A DNA stretch of 8,420 nucleotides. Origin: Ferroglobus sp. (GTDB lineage Archaea > Halobacteriota > Archaeoglobi > Archaeoglobales > Archaeoglobaceae). The notes below the pieces were generated by a model that had not been told where the DNA came from, did no database searches, and saw only the letters and a program-made list of their open reading frames with translations. The stretch covers positions 1-8,420 of the forward strand of contig WAJX01000265.1 in the NCBI GenBank assembly GCA_015523665.1, read 5' to 3'. Both the position numbers and the translations under genes were made by a program. Positions 1 to 5,006 of the stretch are shown here, piece after piece; within the stretch, counting starts at the first letter, position 1, and the number at the start of each line of letters is the position of its first letter.

Positions 1-354
1 GGCTTTTGTAACAGTCTCTTCAGCGTATGTTAAAATTTCTTTTACAATCTCTGGAGAGAGTTTAAAATCCCTCATAACGAGACTTGCTATATCCCCCGAT
101 GCTTCACTTATCTTCTGAGCACCTCCTACAATTTGAAGGATAGAGGATATCTGTTCTGCATCATGAACTCTCCTTGCTGACAGAATTGACACAACTCTCA
201 ACTGTCTTATCAAATCGTTAACTCTATTCTCAAGATCTAAAACTTCTTCAGCAATATCTTCGTTATCAAATAAAATCGCAGAATATGCAAGATCAACCAT
301 TAGCTCTGTAGTATCTCTAATCTCTATCAACAAATCTTTAACCGTTCTAGGCAT
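1..354 (-). CDS. PhoU-domain protein, N-terminal part (cut by window edge)
   Basis: This is an open frame of 118 codons running off the left edge, translated by hand from the minus strand. It starts MPRTVKDLLIEIRDTTELMV and is an almost entirely alpha-helical, acidic/hydrophobic protein with no signal peptide. The pattern (TVKDLLIEIRDTTELMVDLAYSA, then EVLDLENRVNDL, then a helix with VGGAQKISEASGDIA) is that of a PhoU helical bundle. In archaea such N-termini usually belong to about 400-residue proteins that combine PhoU domains with a TrkA-C domain and are often annotated as potassium-channel-related; only the first domain is visible here, so the C-terminal part is an assumption. PhoU-type domains bind metal ions and act in phosphate or ion-transport regulation. 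The ATG at 354 is chosen because a TATA-like octamer is centred about 28 nt upstream and no ribosome-binding site is needed. Family assignment is fairly confident; the physiological role is not. Confidence 0.75.
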   Translation of the reverse strand, partial: MPRTVKDLLIEIRDTTELMVDLAYSAILFDNEDIAEEVLDLENRVNDLIRQLRVVSILSARRVHDAEQISSILQIVGGAQKISEASGDIASLVMRDFKLSPEIVKEILTYAEETVTKA

Positions 355-378
355 TTCCTATTAATTTTCCCAAAGAAA

Positions 379-386
379 TTATTTAA
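379..386 (-). promoter_or_regulatory. TATA box of the PhoU-domain gene
   Basis: The minus strand reads TTAAATAA here, centred about 28 nt upstream of the ATG at 354. That spacing puts the transcription start at or next to the start codon, so the mRNA is probably leaderless. The same octamer, also followed by T, precedes hisH. Confidence 0.55.
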
Positions 387-446
387 GAGTTTCTACGTTA
401 TAACAGCCATGTATACTTTTATGTTATTATTTTAACACCAATACAT

Positions 447-462
447 AAAAATATATTAAAAA
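447..462 (-). terminator. oligo-T terminator downstream of hisH
   Basis: On the minus strand two runs of five T (462-458 and 451-447), separated by an A/T spacer, lie 9 to 24 nt beyond the hisH stop codon. Archaeal RNA polymerase commonly terminates at such U-rich tracts without a hairpin. The gap then continues to the separate promoter of the PhoU-domain gene, which fits termination between the two genes. Confidence 0.4.
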
Positions 463-470
463 TACGTTTT

Positions 471-1082
471 TTAATAAGATTTGCATAATTCAACAAAATT
501 TTTGATAAGTTTTAAACCATTTTTACCACTCTTTTCCGGATGAAATTGCACTCCAATGAAATTATCTTTCATTATCGCAGACGGGAACCTTATACCATAT
601 TCTGTCCAACCTATCACATATTCCTCCTTTGTTTTATAGTAGTAAGAGTGAACGAAATAGAAGTATCGATTCTCTATTCCTCTAAAAATTAAAAGAGAGT
701 CCTCTGAATGAGAATTGGAGTATGAAAATTCCACTTCATTCCATCCCATATGGGGGATCTTTCCCACTTCTTTCGGAAATCTAACAACTCTCCCTTCTAT
801 TATTCCTAACCCTTCGTTAATTCCTCCTTCCTCACTTACATCCGCAAAAAGTTGCATTCCGAGACATATTCCAAGAACTGGAACTTCAGCATTTTTTATG
901 ATTGCTTTAAATTTTTTAAGATTGTCCATCGCTGGTTTAAAGGCCCCTACTCCTGGAAGGATGATCCCCTCTGCTTCATTTATAATCTCTGGATTTGATG
1001 TTAAAATCGTTTTATCAAACTTTTCAACCGCTTTCCTTATACTCTTCAGATTGCCTACTCCATAATTTATTATCGCAATCAC
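471..1082 (-). CDS. hisH: imidazole glycerol phosphate synthase, glutaminase subunit HisH
   Basis: HisH hydrolyses glutamine and passes ammonia to HisF, which makes imidazole glycerol phosphate and AICAR in histidine biosynthesis in the cytoplasm. The 203-residue product has the normal HisH length and begins with the typical IINYGVGNLKSI. Class I glutamine amidotransferase features are complete: oxyanion region PGVGAF (43-48), nucleophile Cys73 in GICLGMQLF, and catalytic His181 and Glu183 in GVQFHPEKSG. The PHMGWNEVEF and VHSYY motifs are also present. The start codon is GTG at 1082, supported by a TATA octamer centred 25-26 nt upstream, which implies a leaderless mRNA. The gene stands alone: no hisF or other his gene is in the window, and it is divergent from the small gene at 1166. 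No attenuator or operator is evident. Confidence 0.96.
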   Translation of the reverse strand: MIAIINYGVGNLKSIRKAVEKFDKTILTSNPEIINEAEGIILPGVGAFKPAMDNLKKFKAIIKNAEVPVLGICLGMQLFADVSEEGGINEGLGIIEGRVVRFPKEVGKIPHMGWNEVEFSYSNSHSEDSLLIFRGIENRYFYFVHSYYYKTKEEYVIGWTEYGIRFPSAIMKDNFIGVQFHPEKSGKNGLKLIKNFVELCKSY

Positions 1083-1103
1083 GTTTCGCTATTTTGATTG
1101 AGA

Positions 1104-1111
1104 TTATTTAA
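1104..1111 (-). promoter_or_regulatory. TATA box of hisH
   Basis: The minus strand reads TTAAATAA, centred 25-26 nt upstream of the GTG start of hisH. It lies within the 83-bp divergent gap shared with the gene at 1166 and is about 30 bp from that gene's own TATA element. Confidence 0.6.
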
Positions 1112-1133
1112 GTATTGTCAAAAATTAGAAAGT

Positions 1134-1141
1134 AATATAAA
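1134..1141 (+). promoter_or_regulatory. TATA box of the small gene at 1166
   Basis: AATATAAA is centred about 28 nt upstream of the ATG at 1166, with an A/G-rich stretch just upstream that could serve as a BRE. The spacing supports the ATG at 1166 rather than the in-frame TTG at 1160 and predicts a leaderless transcript. Confidence 0.55.
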
Positions 1142-1165
1142 GCTCCTCATCATCTATTTTTGAGA

Positions 1166-1480
1166 ATGAAAGCCGAGCTCGAACTTAGCGAAAGTGACAA
1201 GATATTTAAGTCTATAACGGAATATATAACTGTAAAAGAACTAATAGAATTGGTAAGAGAGTGCAAGGATAAAAGCATTTACATACTTCTAAACAAAGAA
1301 GACAGGGAATTTAGGAACATACATGTGGATTCAAAAGAGATAAACGATTTTGAAAATATGATCGTAATTCCTGTCCCAAAAAGGTTTGCTGTTCTTGAAG
1401 AGGATGAAGAATACTTCGAGAGAACTTTAAAAGCTAATATCGAGCTCGCTTTAAGAGGAGAGAAAGAATTTTATAAATAG
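1166..1480 (+). CDS. small acidic protein of unknown function
   Basis: This 104-residue product begins MKAELELSESDKIFKSITEY. I do not recognise the family. It is soluble-looking and strongly charged (many Glu, Lys and Asp), with no signal peptide or membrane segment. An N-terminal helical half (EYITVKELIELVREC, about 18-33) is followed by probable beta strands (SIYILLN, 37-43; NMIVIPVPKRFAVL, 64-77) and a C-terminal helix rich in Glu (YFERTLKANIELALRG). One cysteine (33) is visible and no metal or catalytic motif. The frame is open from a TTG at 1160, but the ATG at 1166 is preferred because the TATA box sits at the leaderless distance. The next gene follows 20 nt later and its TATA box lies in the last codons of this one. 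Coding reality is likely from the promoter and the steady frame; function unknown. Confidence 0.7.
   Translation: MKAELELSESDKIFKSITEYITVKELIELVRECKDKSIYILLNKEDREFRNIHVDSKEINDFENMIVIPVPKRFAVLEEDEEYFERTLKANIELALRGEKEFYK
1470..1477 (+). promoter_or_regulatory. TATA box of the CxxCxxCC protein gene, inside the preceding gene
   Basis: TTTATAAA is centred 27-28 nt upstream of the ATG at 1501. It overlaps the last three sense codons (Phe-Tyr-Lys) of the preceding gene, so promoter and coding information share bases. Confidence 0.6.
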
Positions 1481-1500
1481 ACAAAGGGCAAACTTTTGCA

Positions 1501-1953
1501 ATGAAAGTCCCTTGGAGGACTGTACATAGTTGGAACTGTAAAGCTTGTGGGGAATGTTGTATCGAATATAAACCAAAGCTAACTTTCTATGAGTATTTAA
1601 CACTTCCAAGACAATTCGTTGAAGAGAGAAATGGAAGATACTACATAAAAAAAATTGGAAAGAGATGTCCTTTTCAAATTGGAAGATTGTGTGGAATTCA
1701 GAAAAAGAAGCCATTATCATGTATCCTCTTTCCATTTTCAATCTATACAAAAGGGGAAGATGAAGCTTATTTTGAATATAGAGGAGAAGAATACTATGTT
1801 TATGTTGACACTTTTTGTAAAAATGTTAGATTAGGTAAACCAACTCCAAGTTTCATTGAAACTGTAAAAGAGGCCATAAAAATCTTTAGAGGAGAAAATA
1901 GGAACTTCACACATTTAACATCCAAAAAAGTACAAGCTCAGATATACTTTTAA
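1501..1953 (+). CDS. YkgJ-family cysteine-rich (CxxCxxCC) putative metal-binding protein
   Basis: The 150-residue product belongs to the CxxCxxCC family (Pfam PF03692, putative zinc- or iron-chelating domain). The diagnostic pattern is complete: CKACGECC at 13-20, Cys56 followed by Pro (RCPF), Cys64 in GRLCGI, Cys74 in KPLSCILFPF, and an extra Cys106. That gives eight cysteines, enough for an Fe-S cluster or metal site. There is no signal peptide or membrane helix, so it is presumably cytoplasmic. Biochemical function is unknown for most members; some are proposed to act in metal or redox chemistry. The ATG at 1501 is supported by the TATA box at leaderless spacing. The gene is wedged between the small unknown gene (20-nt gap) and hjc (22-nt gap), but each has its own promoter, so functional linkage is not implied. 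Confidence 0.85.
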   Translation: MKVPWRTVHSWNCKACGECCIEYKPKLTFYEYLTLPRQFVEERNGRYYIKKIGKRCPFQIGRLCGIQKKKPLSCILFPFSIYTKGEDEAYFEYRGEEYYVYVDTFCKNVRLGKPTPSFIETVKEAIKIFRGENRNFTHLTSKKVQAQIYF

Positions 1954-1955
1954 AT
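1948..1955 (+). promoter_or_regulatory. TATA-like box of hjc, overlapping the upstream stop codon
   Basis: TTTTAAAT is centred about 24-25 nt upstream of the hjc ATG and spans the TAA stop of the preceding gene. The match to consensus is weaker than at the other promoters, and a slightly more upstream A/T element (about 1942-1949) is an alternative. Confidence 0.4.
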
Positions 1956-1975
1956 TTAATTATAGTATTAAAGAT

Positions 1976-2383
1976 ATGAAGAAGGGGATCAAATTCGAGA
2001 GAGAATTGATACACATGTTCTGGCAAGAAGGTTTTGCAGCTGTAAGAGTTGCAGGTAGTGGTTCTTCCACTTATCCATCACCAGACATAATAGCGGGAAA
2101 CGGAAAGAAGTTATTTGCAATTGAAGTAAAGATGAGAGCATCTTTGCCAGTCTATCTTAACGGGGAGAAGATAAGGGAATTAGTTATGTTCTCGAATTTG
2201 ATAAGAGCTGAACCTTATGTAGCTTTGAGGTTATTAAAGCCCAAATCAAAGGAAAAATGGAGATTTTTTAGAGTAGATATGCTTGAAGAGACTGGTAAGG
2301 GCTATAGAATTGATGAGAGAAATTACGCTTTAGGATTAGAGTTCGATGAACTTATAGGAAAATTCCATCAGATGAGATTTTAG
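1976..2383 (+). CDS. hjc: archaeal Holliday junction resolvase Hjc
   Basis: Hjc is a homodimeric Mg2+-dependent nuclease of the PD-(D/E)XK superfamily. It cuts four-way DNA junctions symmetrically during recombination and fork repair. The 135-residue product has the expected size and all signature elements: KGIKFERELI at the N-terminus with Glu8, RVAGSGSS (24-31), Asp37 in PSPDIIAGNGKK, and Glu50 and Lys52 in AIEVK. The segment RFFRVDML matches the late beta strand of the family. The ATG at 1976 gives the canonical N-terminus with the catalytic Glu about eight residues in, so the start is secure. The gap to bioY is 102 bp and very A/T-rich, and bioY has its own promoter, so hjc is probably monocistronic or only loosely joined to the gene upstream. 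Confidence 0.95.
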   Translation: MKKGIKFERELIHMFWQEGFAAVRVAGSGSSTYPSPDIIAGNGKKLFAIEVKMRASLPVYLNGEKIRELVMFSNLIRAEPYVALRLLKPKSKEKWRFFRVDMLEETGKGYRIDERNYALGLEFDELIGKFHQMRF

Positions 2384-2389
2384 ATTATG

Positions 2390-2448
2390 AAATTTAATAA
2401 TTAAAAATTAAATAATTAAATAAAAATGTAAATTAAAATTATAAAAAA
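2390..2448 (+). other. nearly pure A+T tract upstream of the biotin-uptake operon
   Basis: These 59 bases contain one G (2428) and no C. They consist of short reiterated units such as AATAATTAAA, with A-tracts beginning near 2403, 2422, 2434 and 2443, roughly one or two helical turns apart. The tract carries no gene and no obvious hairpin. It may be easily melted or intrinsically curved DNA next to the bioY promoter, and it also forms the 3' flank of hjc. Confidence 0.6.
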
Positions 2449-2455
2449 GTAAGAC

Positions 2456-2463
2456 TTATATAT
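2456..2463 (+). promoter_or_regulatory. TATA box of the bioY operon
   Basis: TTATATAT is centred 26-27 nt upstream of the ATG at 2486. This predicts a leaderless bioY message starting at the A of the start codon and argues against the in-frame TTG at 2483. Confidence 0.65.
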
Positions 2464-2466
2464 TTC

Positions 2467-2495
2467 TGTTAACTCATAATTATTGATGGTTGACA
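2467..2495 (+). promoter_or_regulatory. putative BirA (biotin repressor) operator
   Basis: TGTTAAC (2467-2473) and GTTGACA (2489-2495) form an inverted repeat with 7-bp arms (6 of 7 paired) and a 15-bp spacer. From memory, this matches the arrangement of the BirA box, TTGTnAAC spaced from GTTnACAA, described for biotin genes in bacteria and predicted for archaea. The left arm begins four bases after the TATA box; the right arm lies within codons 2-4 of bioY, so occupancy would cover the predicted transcription start. The biotin transporter directly downstream makes biotin-dependent repression by a BirA with an N-terminal HTH plausible. birA itself is not in the window. Confidence 0.5.
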
Positions 2496-3136
2496 ATATA
2501 AAAAAATTAGAGGATATAAAAAAGCTCAGTCTATCAGCTTCTATGGCTGTGATCGTTTCTGTTTCTGCTCAAATCAACTTTAAAATAGGACCAATCCCAT
2601 ATACAATGCAAAATTTTGGTGTTATGCTCTCCGGATTTTTACTCGGACCATTTTATGGTTTTATCTCTTTAATTATATATCTCGCTCTTATTGCGATAGG
2701 TTTGCCCTTTGCAGCTGGAGGTGGAGGTATTGGGGTTCTTATTGGGCCAACAGCTGGTTATCTATTAGCCTTTCCAATTTCATCAGCAATAGCTGGTTTT
2801 TTTAGGAGAATTATATGGAAAAATGGGAAGTTAAGAGAGCTTTTACTTCTATGGTTGAGTACATTAATAGCTGTAATCCCAATTTATGCTTTGGGTTTTA
2901 TCGTTTTTTACAATTTTGCAATCAATGATTCAAAACTCGTAAATTGGGCTGAAAATGCTTTGAAAGAGCTTAATCTCTTCTCTCTTCACTTTTTTTCATC
3001 ATTACCCATGCTCATCTTCACTTCAACCGTTCTGATATTCATACCTCAAGATTTTTTTGTTGACCACCTTCTCGCTGTTCTTGTTTATAGATATGTGTAT
3101 AAAATGCTCAAAGAGAGGGGGTTGTTGCTTGATTGA
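2486..3136 (+). CDS. bioY: biotin ECF transporter substrate-binding (S) component BioY
   Basis: BioY is the integral membrane protein that captures biotin and delivers it to an energy-coupling module. The 216-residue product shows the family hallmarks: IGPIPYTMQNFGVMLSG (about 34-50), a glycine-rich GLPFAAGGGGIGVLIGPTAGYL (72-93), and a C-terminal IPQD (186-189) corresponding to the usual PGD motif. About six hydrophobic segments are visible (15-30, 43-54, 55-72, 85-106, 118-143, 172-188/192-205). It is somewhat longer than typical BioY, with extra residues between the last two helices (about 145-170). The ATG at 2486 is preferred to the TTG at 2483 because of TATA spacing. It is the first gene of a bioY-ecfA-ecfT operon, so this is a dedicated biotin transporter rather than one using a shared module. 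Confidence 0.93.
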   Translation: MVDNIKKLEDIKKLSLSASMAVIVSVSAQINFKIGPIPYTMQNFGVMLSGFLLGPFYGFISLIIYLALIAIGLPFAAGGGGIGVLIGPTAGYLLAFPISSAIAGFFRRIIWKNGKLRELLLLWLSTLIAVIPIYALGFIVFYNFAINDSKLVNWAENALKELNLFSLHFFSSLPMLIFTSTVLIFIPQDFFVDHLLAVLVYRYVYKMLKERGLLLD

Positions 3137-3137
3137 G

Positions 3138-4256
3138 ATGCACATAAGGAGATATGTTTATCCTAATGGTCATATAGCTATAAAAAACTTTAAAGTGAAG
3201 TTTAGTGGAAACGCTTTTTTAAAAGGAAAAACTGGAAGTGGGAAATCAACATTGTTGAGAATGCTTAATGGTTTGATTCCCAAATTTTACTCTGGAAAGT
3301 TAGATGGGAAGATAAGAGTTTTTGGAAAAGAGCCTAATAGAAAAGATGTCTTCTTCATTTCACAAAATCCTGAAGAGCAGATAACTTGTATGAATGTCAG
3401 AGATGAGATTGCTTTCCCCCTTGTCCAAAGGGGTTTGAGTGTTTCAGATGCAAGAAAGAATGCTGAAGAAATAGCAAATGAGATTGGCATTTCACATCTC
3501 CTTGATAGAGACGTTTTCCACATATCGACAGGAGAACTTCAACTTGTAGAGATAGCCACAGCATTAGCATCCCAATCAAAACTCATAGTTCTCGATGAGC
3601 CTTTCGCCCATTTAAGTAAAAAGAACGCATTAAGGATTGTGAGGATATTAAAGGATTTTAATTGTGTATGTGGTGAGCATAGACTCGAATTTGAAGAATA
3701 CTTTGATATAACCATTAATCTCGGAATTGAATGTAAAGGATACCCAGAAATTCATGTTGAAAAAGAAGAGACTGATAAGATGATAGAGATAAGTGAAATA
3801 ATTGGCTTTGATTTAAGAAAGCATGAGTTAGTTGCTATTACTGGGGATAATGGAAGTGGAAAAACGATGATGTTAAAAAGAATCGCTTTAGAAATGAAAA
3901 AAAAGGGAATGAGTTTTTCAATAGTCTTACAACACCCAAGTTATCATCTAACTGAGGATAAAGTGGAAAGAGAAGTTAAAGATAGATTTTTGAAAGATTT
4001 TGAACTAAACAACATTTCAAATAAACATCCTCAATCCCTTAGCATTGGTCAAATGAGAAGAGTTGCTATTGCAAAAGCTTTTAATACCGAAATCTTATTG
4101 CTTGACGAGCCAACAGCTGGTCAAGATTACGATTTTAGAAATAAACTGATTTATCTTCTAAGGAAGTATAAGAAAACAGCTATAATCGCGACTCATGATG
4201 AAACTCTCATACAGAAATGCGATAGAGTAATAAAGATAGATGATTATAACAATAAA
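3138..4256 (+). CDS. ECF transporter ATPase with two fused ABC domains (EcfA-like, CbiO family)
   Basis: This cytoplasmic ATPase powers biotin uptake by BioY and EcfT. Two ABC domains sit in one 373-residue chain. Domain 1: Walker A GKTGSGKST (30-38), Q-loop Gln76, signature ISTGE (129-133), Walker B LIVLDEP (149-155), switch His181. Domain 2: Walker A GDNGSGKT (236-243), Q-loop Gln265, signature LSIGQ (301-305), Walker B ILLLDEP (319-325), switch His353. All ATP-handling residues are present, but both signatures deviate from LSGGQ. Domain 2 is compact, with only about 36 residues between Q-loop and signature against about 53 in domain 1. The frame is open further upstream inside bioY, but the ATG at 3138 starts just after the bioY stop; a TTG at 3129 with a GAGGGGG ribosome-binding candidate about 8 nt upstream is an alternative. 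Translation is probably coupled to bioY. Such double ATPases are known in other ECF systems. The TAA stop is at 4257-4259. Confidence 0.9.
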
Positions 4257-4274
4257 TAAAATATAAAAAATAAT

Positions 4275-5006
4275 ATGATAAATAAAATAGAGGGTAGAAC
4301 AGCTATCATATCTGCTATGTTTCTATCTACTTCTGTTTATCTTTCCAAAATGAATCCCGTGATTTCACTTACAATCTTTTTTTTATCAACCATCTTCACT
4401 CGAGGATTATCGATTAAGATTTTGAGATCACTATTATTTATTGGTATCCTCATACTCCTCTCAGGTTTATTTTTTGATCCAAAATATGCTCTAAAAGCCT
4501 TTTTTGCCTTCATAGCTATAGTATCTTCAGGGAGTTTGATTTATTCATCTTCACTCAATGAAATTTTCGGAGCTTTGATATTCTTTAAAATTCCAGAAAA
4601 GTTTGTTGCAATTATATCGATCCCTTTATCCTTATTGCCCACTGCTTTAAATGATCTAAGAAACATACGCTTTGTTGAGAGTTTTTCAATCGATATTGAT
4701 AGTGTTGATAGTAGTAACAATAGTGTTAATGGTAGCAATAGTAATATCATTCACCTAAGTGTAAACACAAATAAAATAATAATAAAAAGGATAAAAAGGA
4801 TATACCGTCTATTAAAAGCATTAGTTTCAGTTACAATTCTCAGAAGTATCTCACATTCAGAGGCTTTGTACTCAAAAAATTTCAACTATAAAGTTATATA
4901 TGAGGTGAGAAGCGTAACTATTACTGATTTGATCTTGCTTTTCTTATCATCTTCTCTTTTATTTTTCTCCATAATTCTCGGATGCTTTCAATTTCGTCCA
5001 CTTTAA
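4275..5006 (+). CDS. EcfT-like transmembrane component of the biotin ECF transporter
   Basis: EcfT joins the S component to the ATPase through cytoplasmic coupling helices. The 243-residue product has hydrophobic segments near 10-25, 28-41, 49-66, 71-91, 108-122 and 215-236, as expected for the family. The cytoplasmic region shows LRNIRFVESFSID (128-140) and later EALYSKNFN (196-204) where canonical EcfT has two Ala-Arg-Gly motifs; both are degenerate. Between them lies a Ser/Asn/Asp-rich insert (about 138-166). Assignment rests on topology plus position directly after bioY and the double ATPase; sequence similarity alone is modest. The start lies 15 nt after the ATPase stop, without a visible Shine-Dalgarno site; a TATA-like ATTATAAC around 4243-4250 could be an internal promoter. 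The last 86 bp overlap the opposite-strand metallohydrolase gene. Confidence 0.8.
   Translation: MINKIEGRTAIISAMFLSTSVYLSKMNPVISLTIFFLSTIFTRGLSIKILRSLLFIGILILLSGLFFDPKYALKAFFAFIAIVSSGSLIYSSSLNEIFGALIFFKIPEKFVAIISIPLSLLPTALNDLRNIRFVESFSIDIDSVDSSNNSVNGSNSNIIHLSVNTNKIIIKRIKRIYRLLKALVSVTILRSISHSEALYSKNFNYKVIYEVRSVTITDLILLFLSSSLLFFSIILGCFQFRPL
4686..4772 (+). repeat. low-complexity Ser/Asn-coding tract inside ecfT
   Basis: The segment encodes a run dominated by Ser, Asn, Asp, Ile and Val, using mainly AGT, AAT, GAT and GTT codons with imperfect trinucleotide and nonanucleotide reiteration (units of the type GATAGTGTT, AATAGTGTT, AATAGTAAT). It sits in the cytoplasmic loop between the two coupling-helix positions. 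It probably arose by local duplication or replication slippage and is not expected to fold as helix. Confidence 0.65.
4874..4879 (-). terminator. possible oligo-T terminator of the metallohydrolase gene
   Basis: The minus strand carries six T in a row starting 42 nt past the TAA at 4921, inside the antisense of ecfT. It is the first clear U-tract after the gene, but a run of this length within coding sequence can also be chance. Confidence 0.25.

Noticed and set aside
375..394. Imperfect inverted repeat GAAA...TTTC around the PhoU-gene TATA box
   Set aside because: Only four bases pair with a long A/T spacer, which is expected by chance in this composition.
715..1065. Plus-strand open frame of 116 codons
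   Set aside because: It lies entirely antisense to hisH, whose catalytic motifs are intact; composition and lack of motifs mark it as a shadow.
1160..1165. TTG start for the small unknown gene
   Set aside because: The in-frame ATG at 1166 fits the TATA-to-start distance better and ATG is the stronger start. The same argument rejects TTG 2483 for bioY.
1451..1750. Minus-strand open frame of 99 codons
   Set aside because: It is antisense to the CxxCxxCC gene, where the cysteine pattern establishes the coding strand.
3057..3137. N-terminal extension of the ABC ATPase inside bioY
   Set aside because: The 27 extra residues overlap bioY's conserved C-terminus in another frame and do not resemble an ABC N-terminus; starts at 3129 or 3138 fit far better.
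4541..4750. Minus-strand open frame rich in Leu opposite the ecfT repeat tract
   Set aside because: The Leu run is only the complement of the Ser/Asn codon repeat; no start signal or motif supports it.
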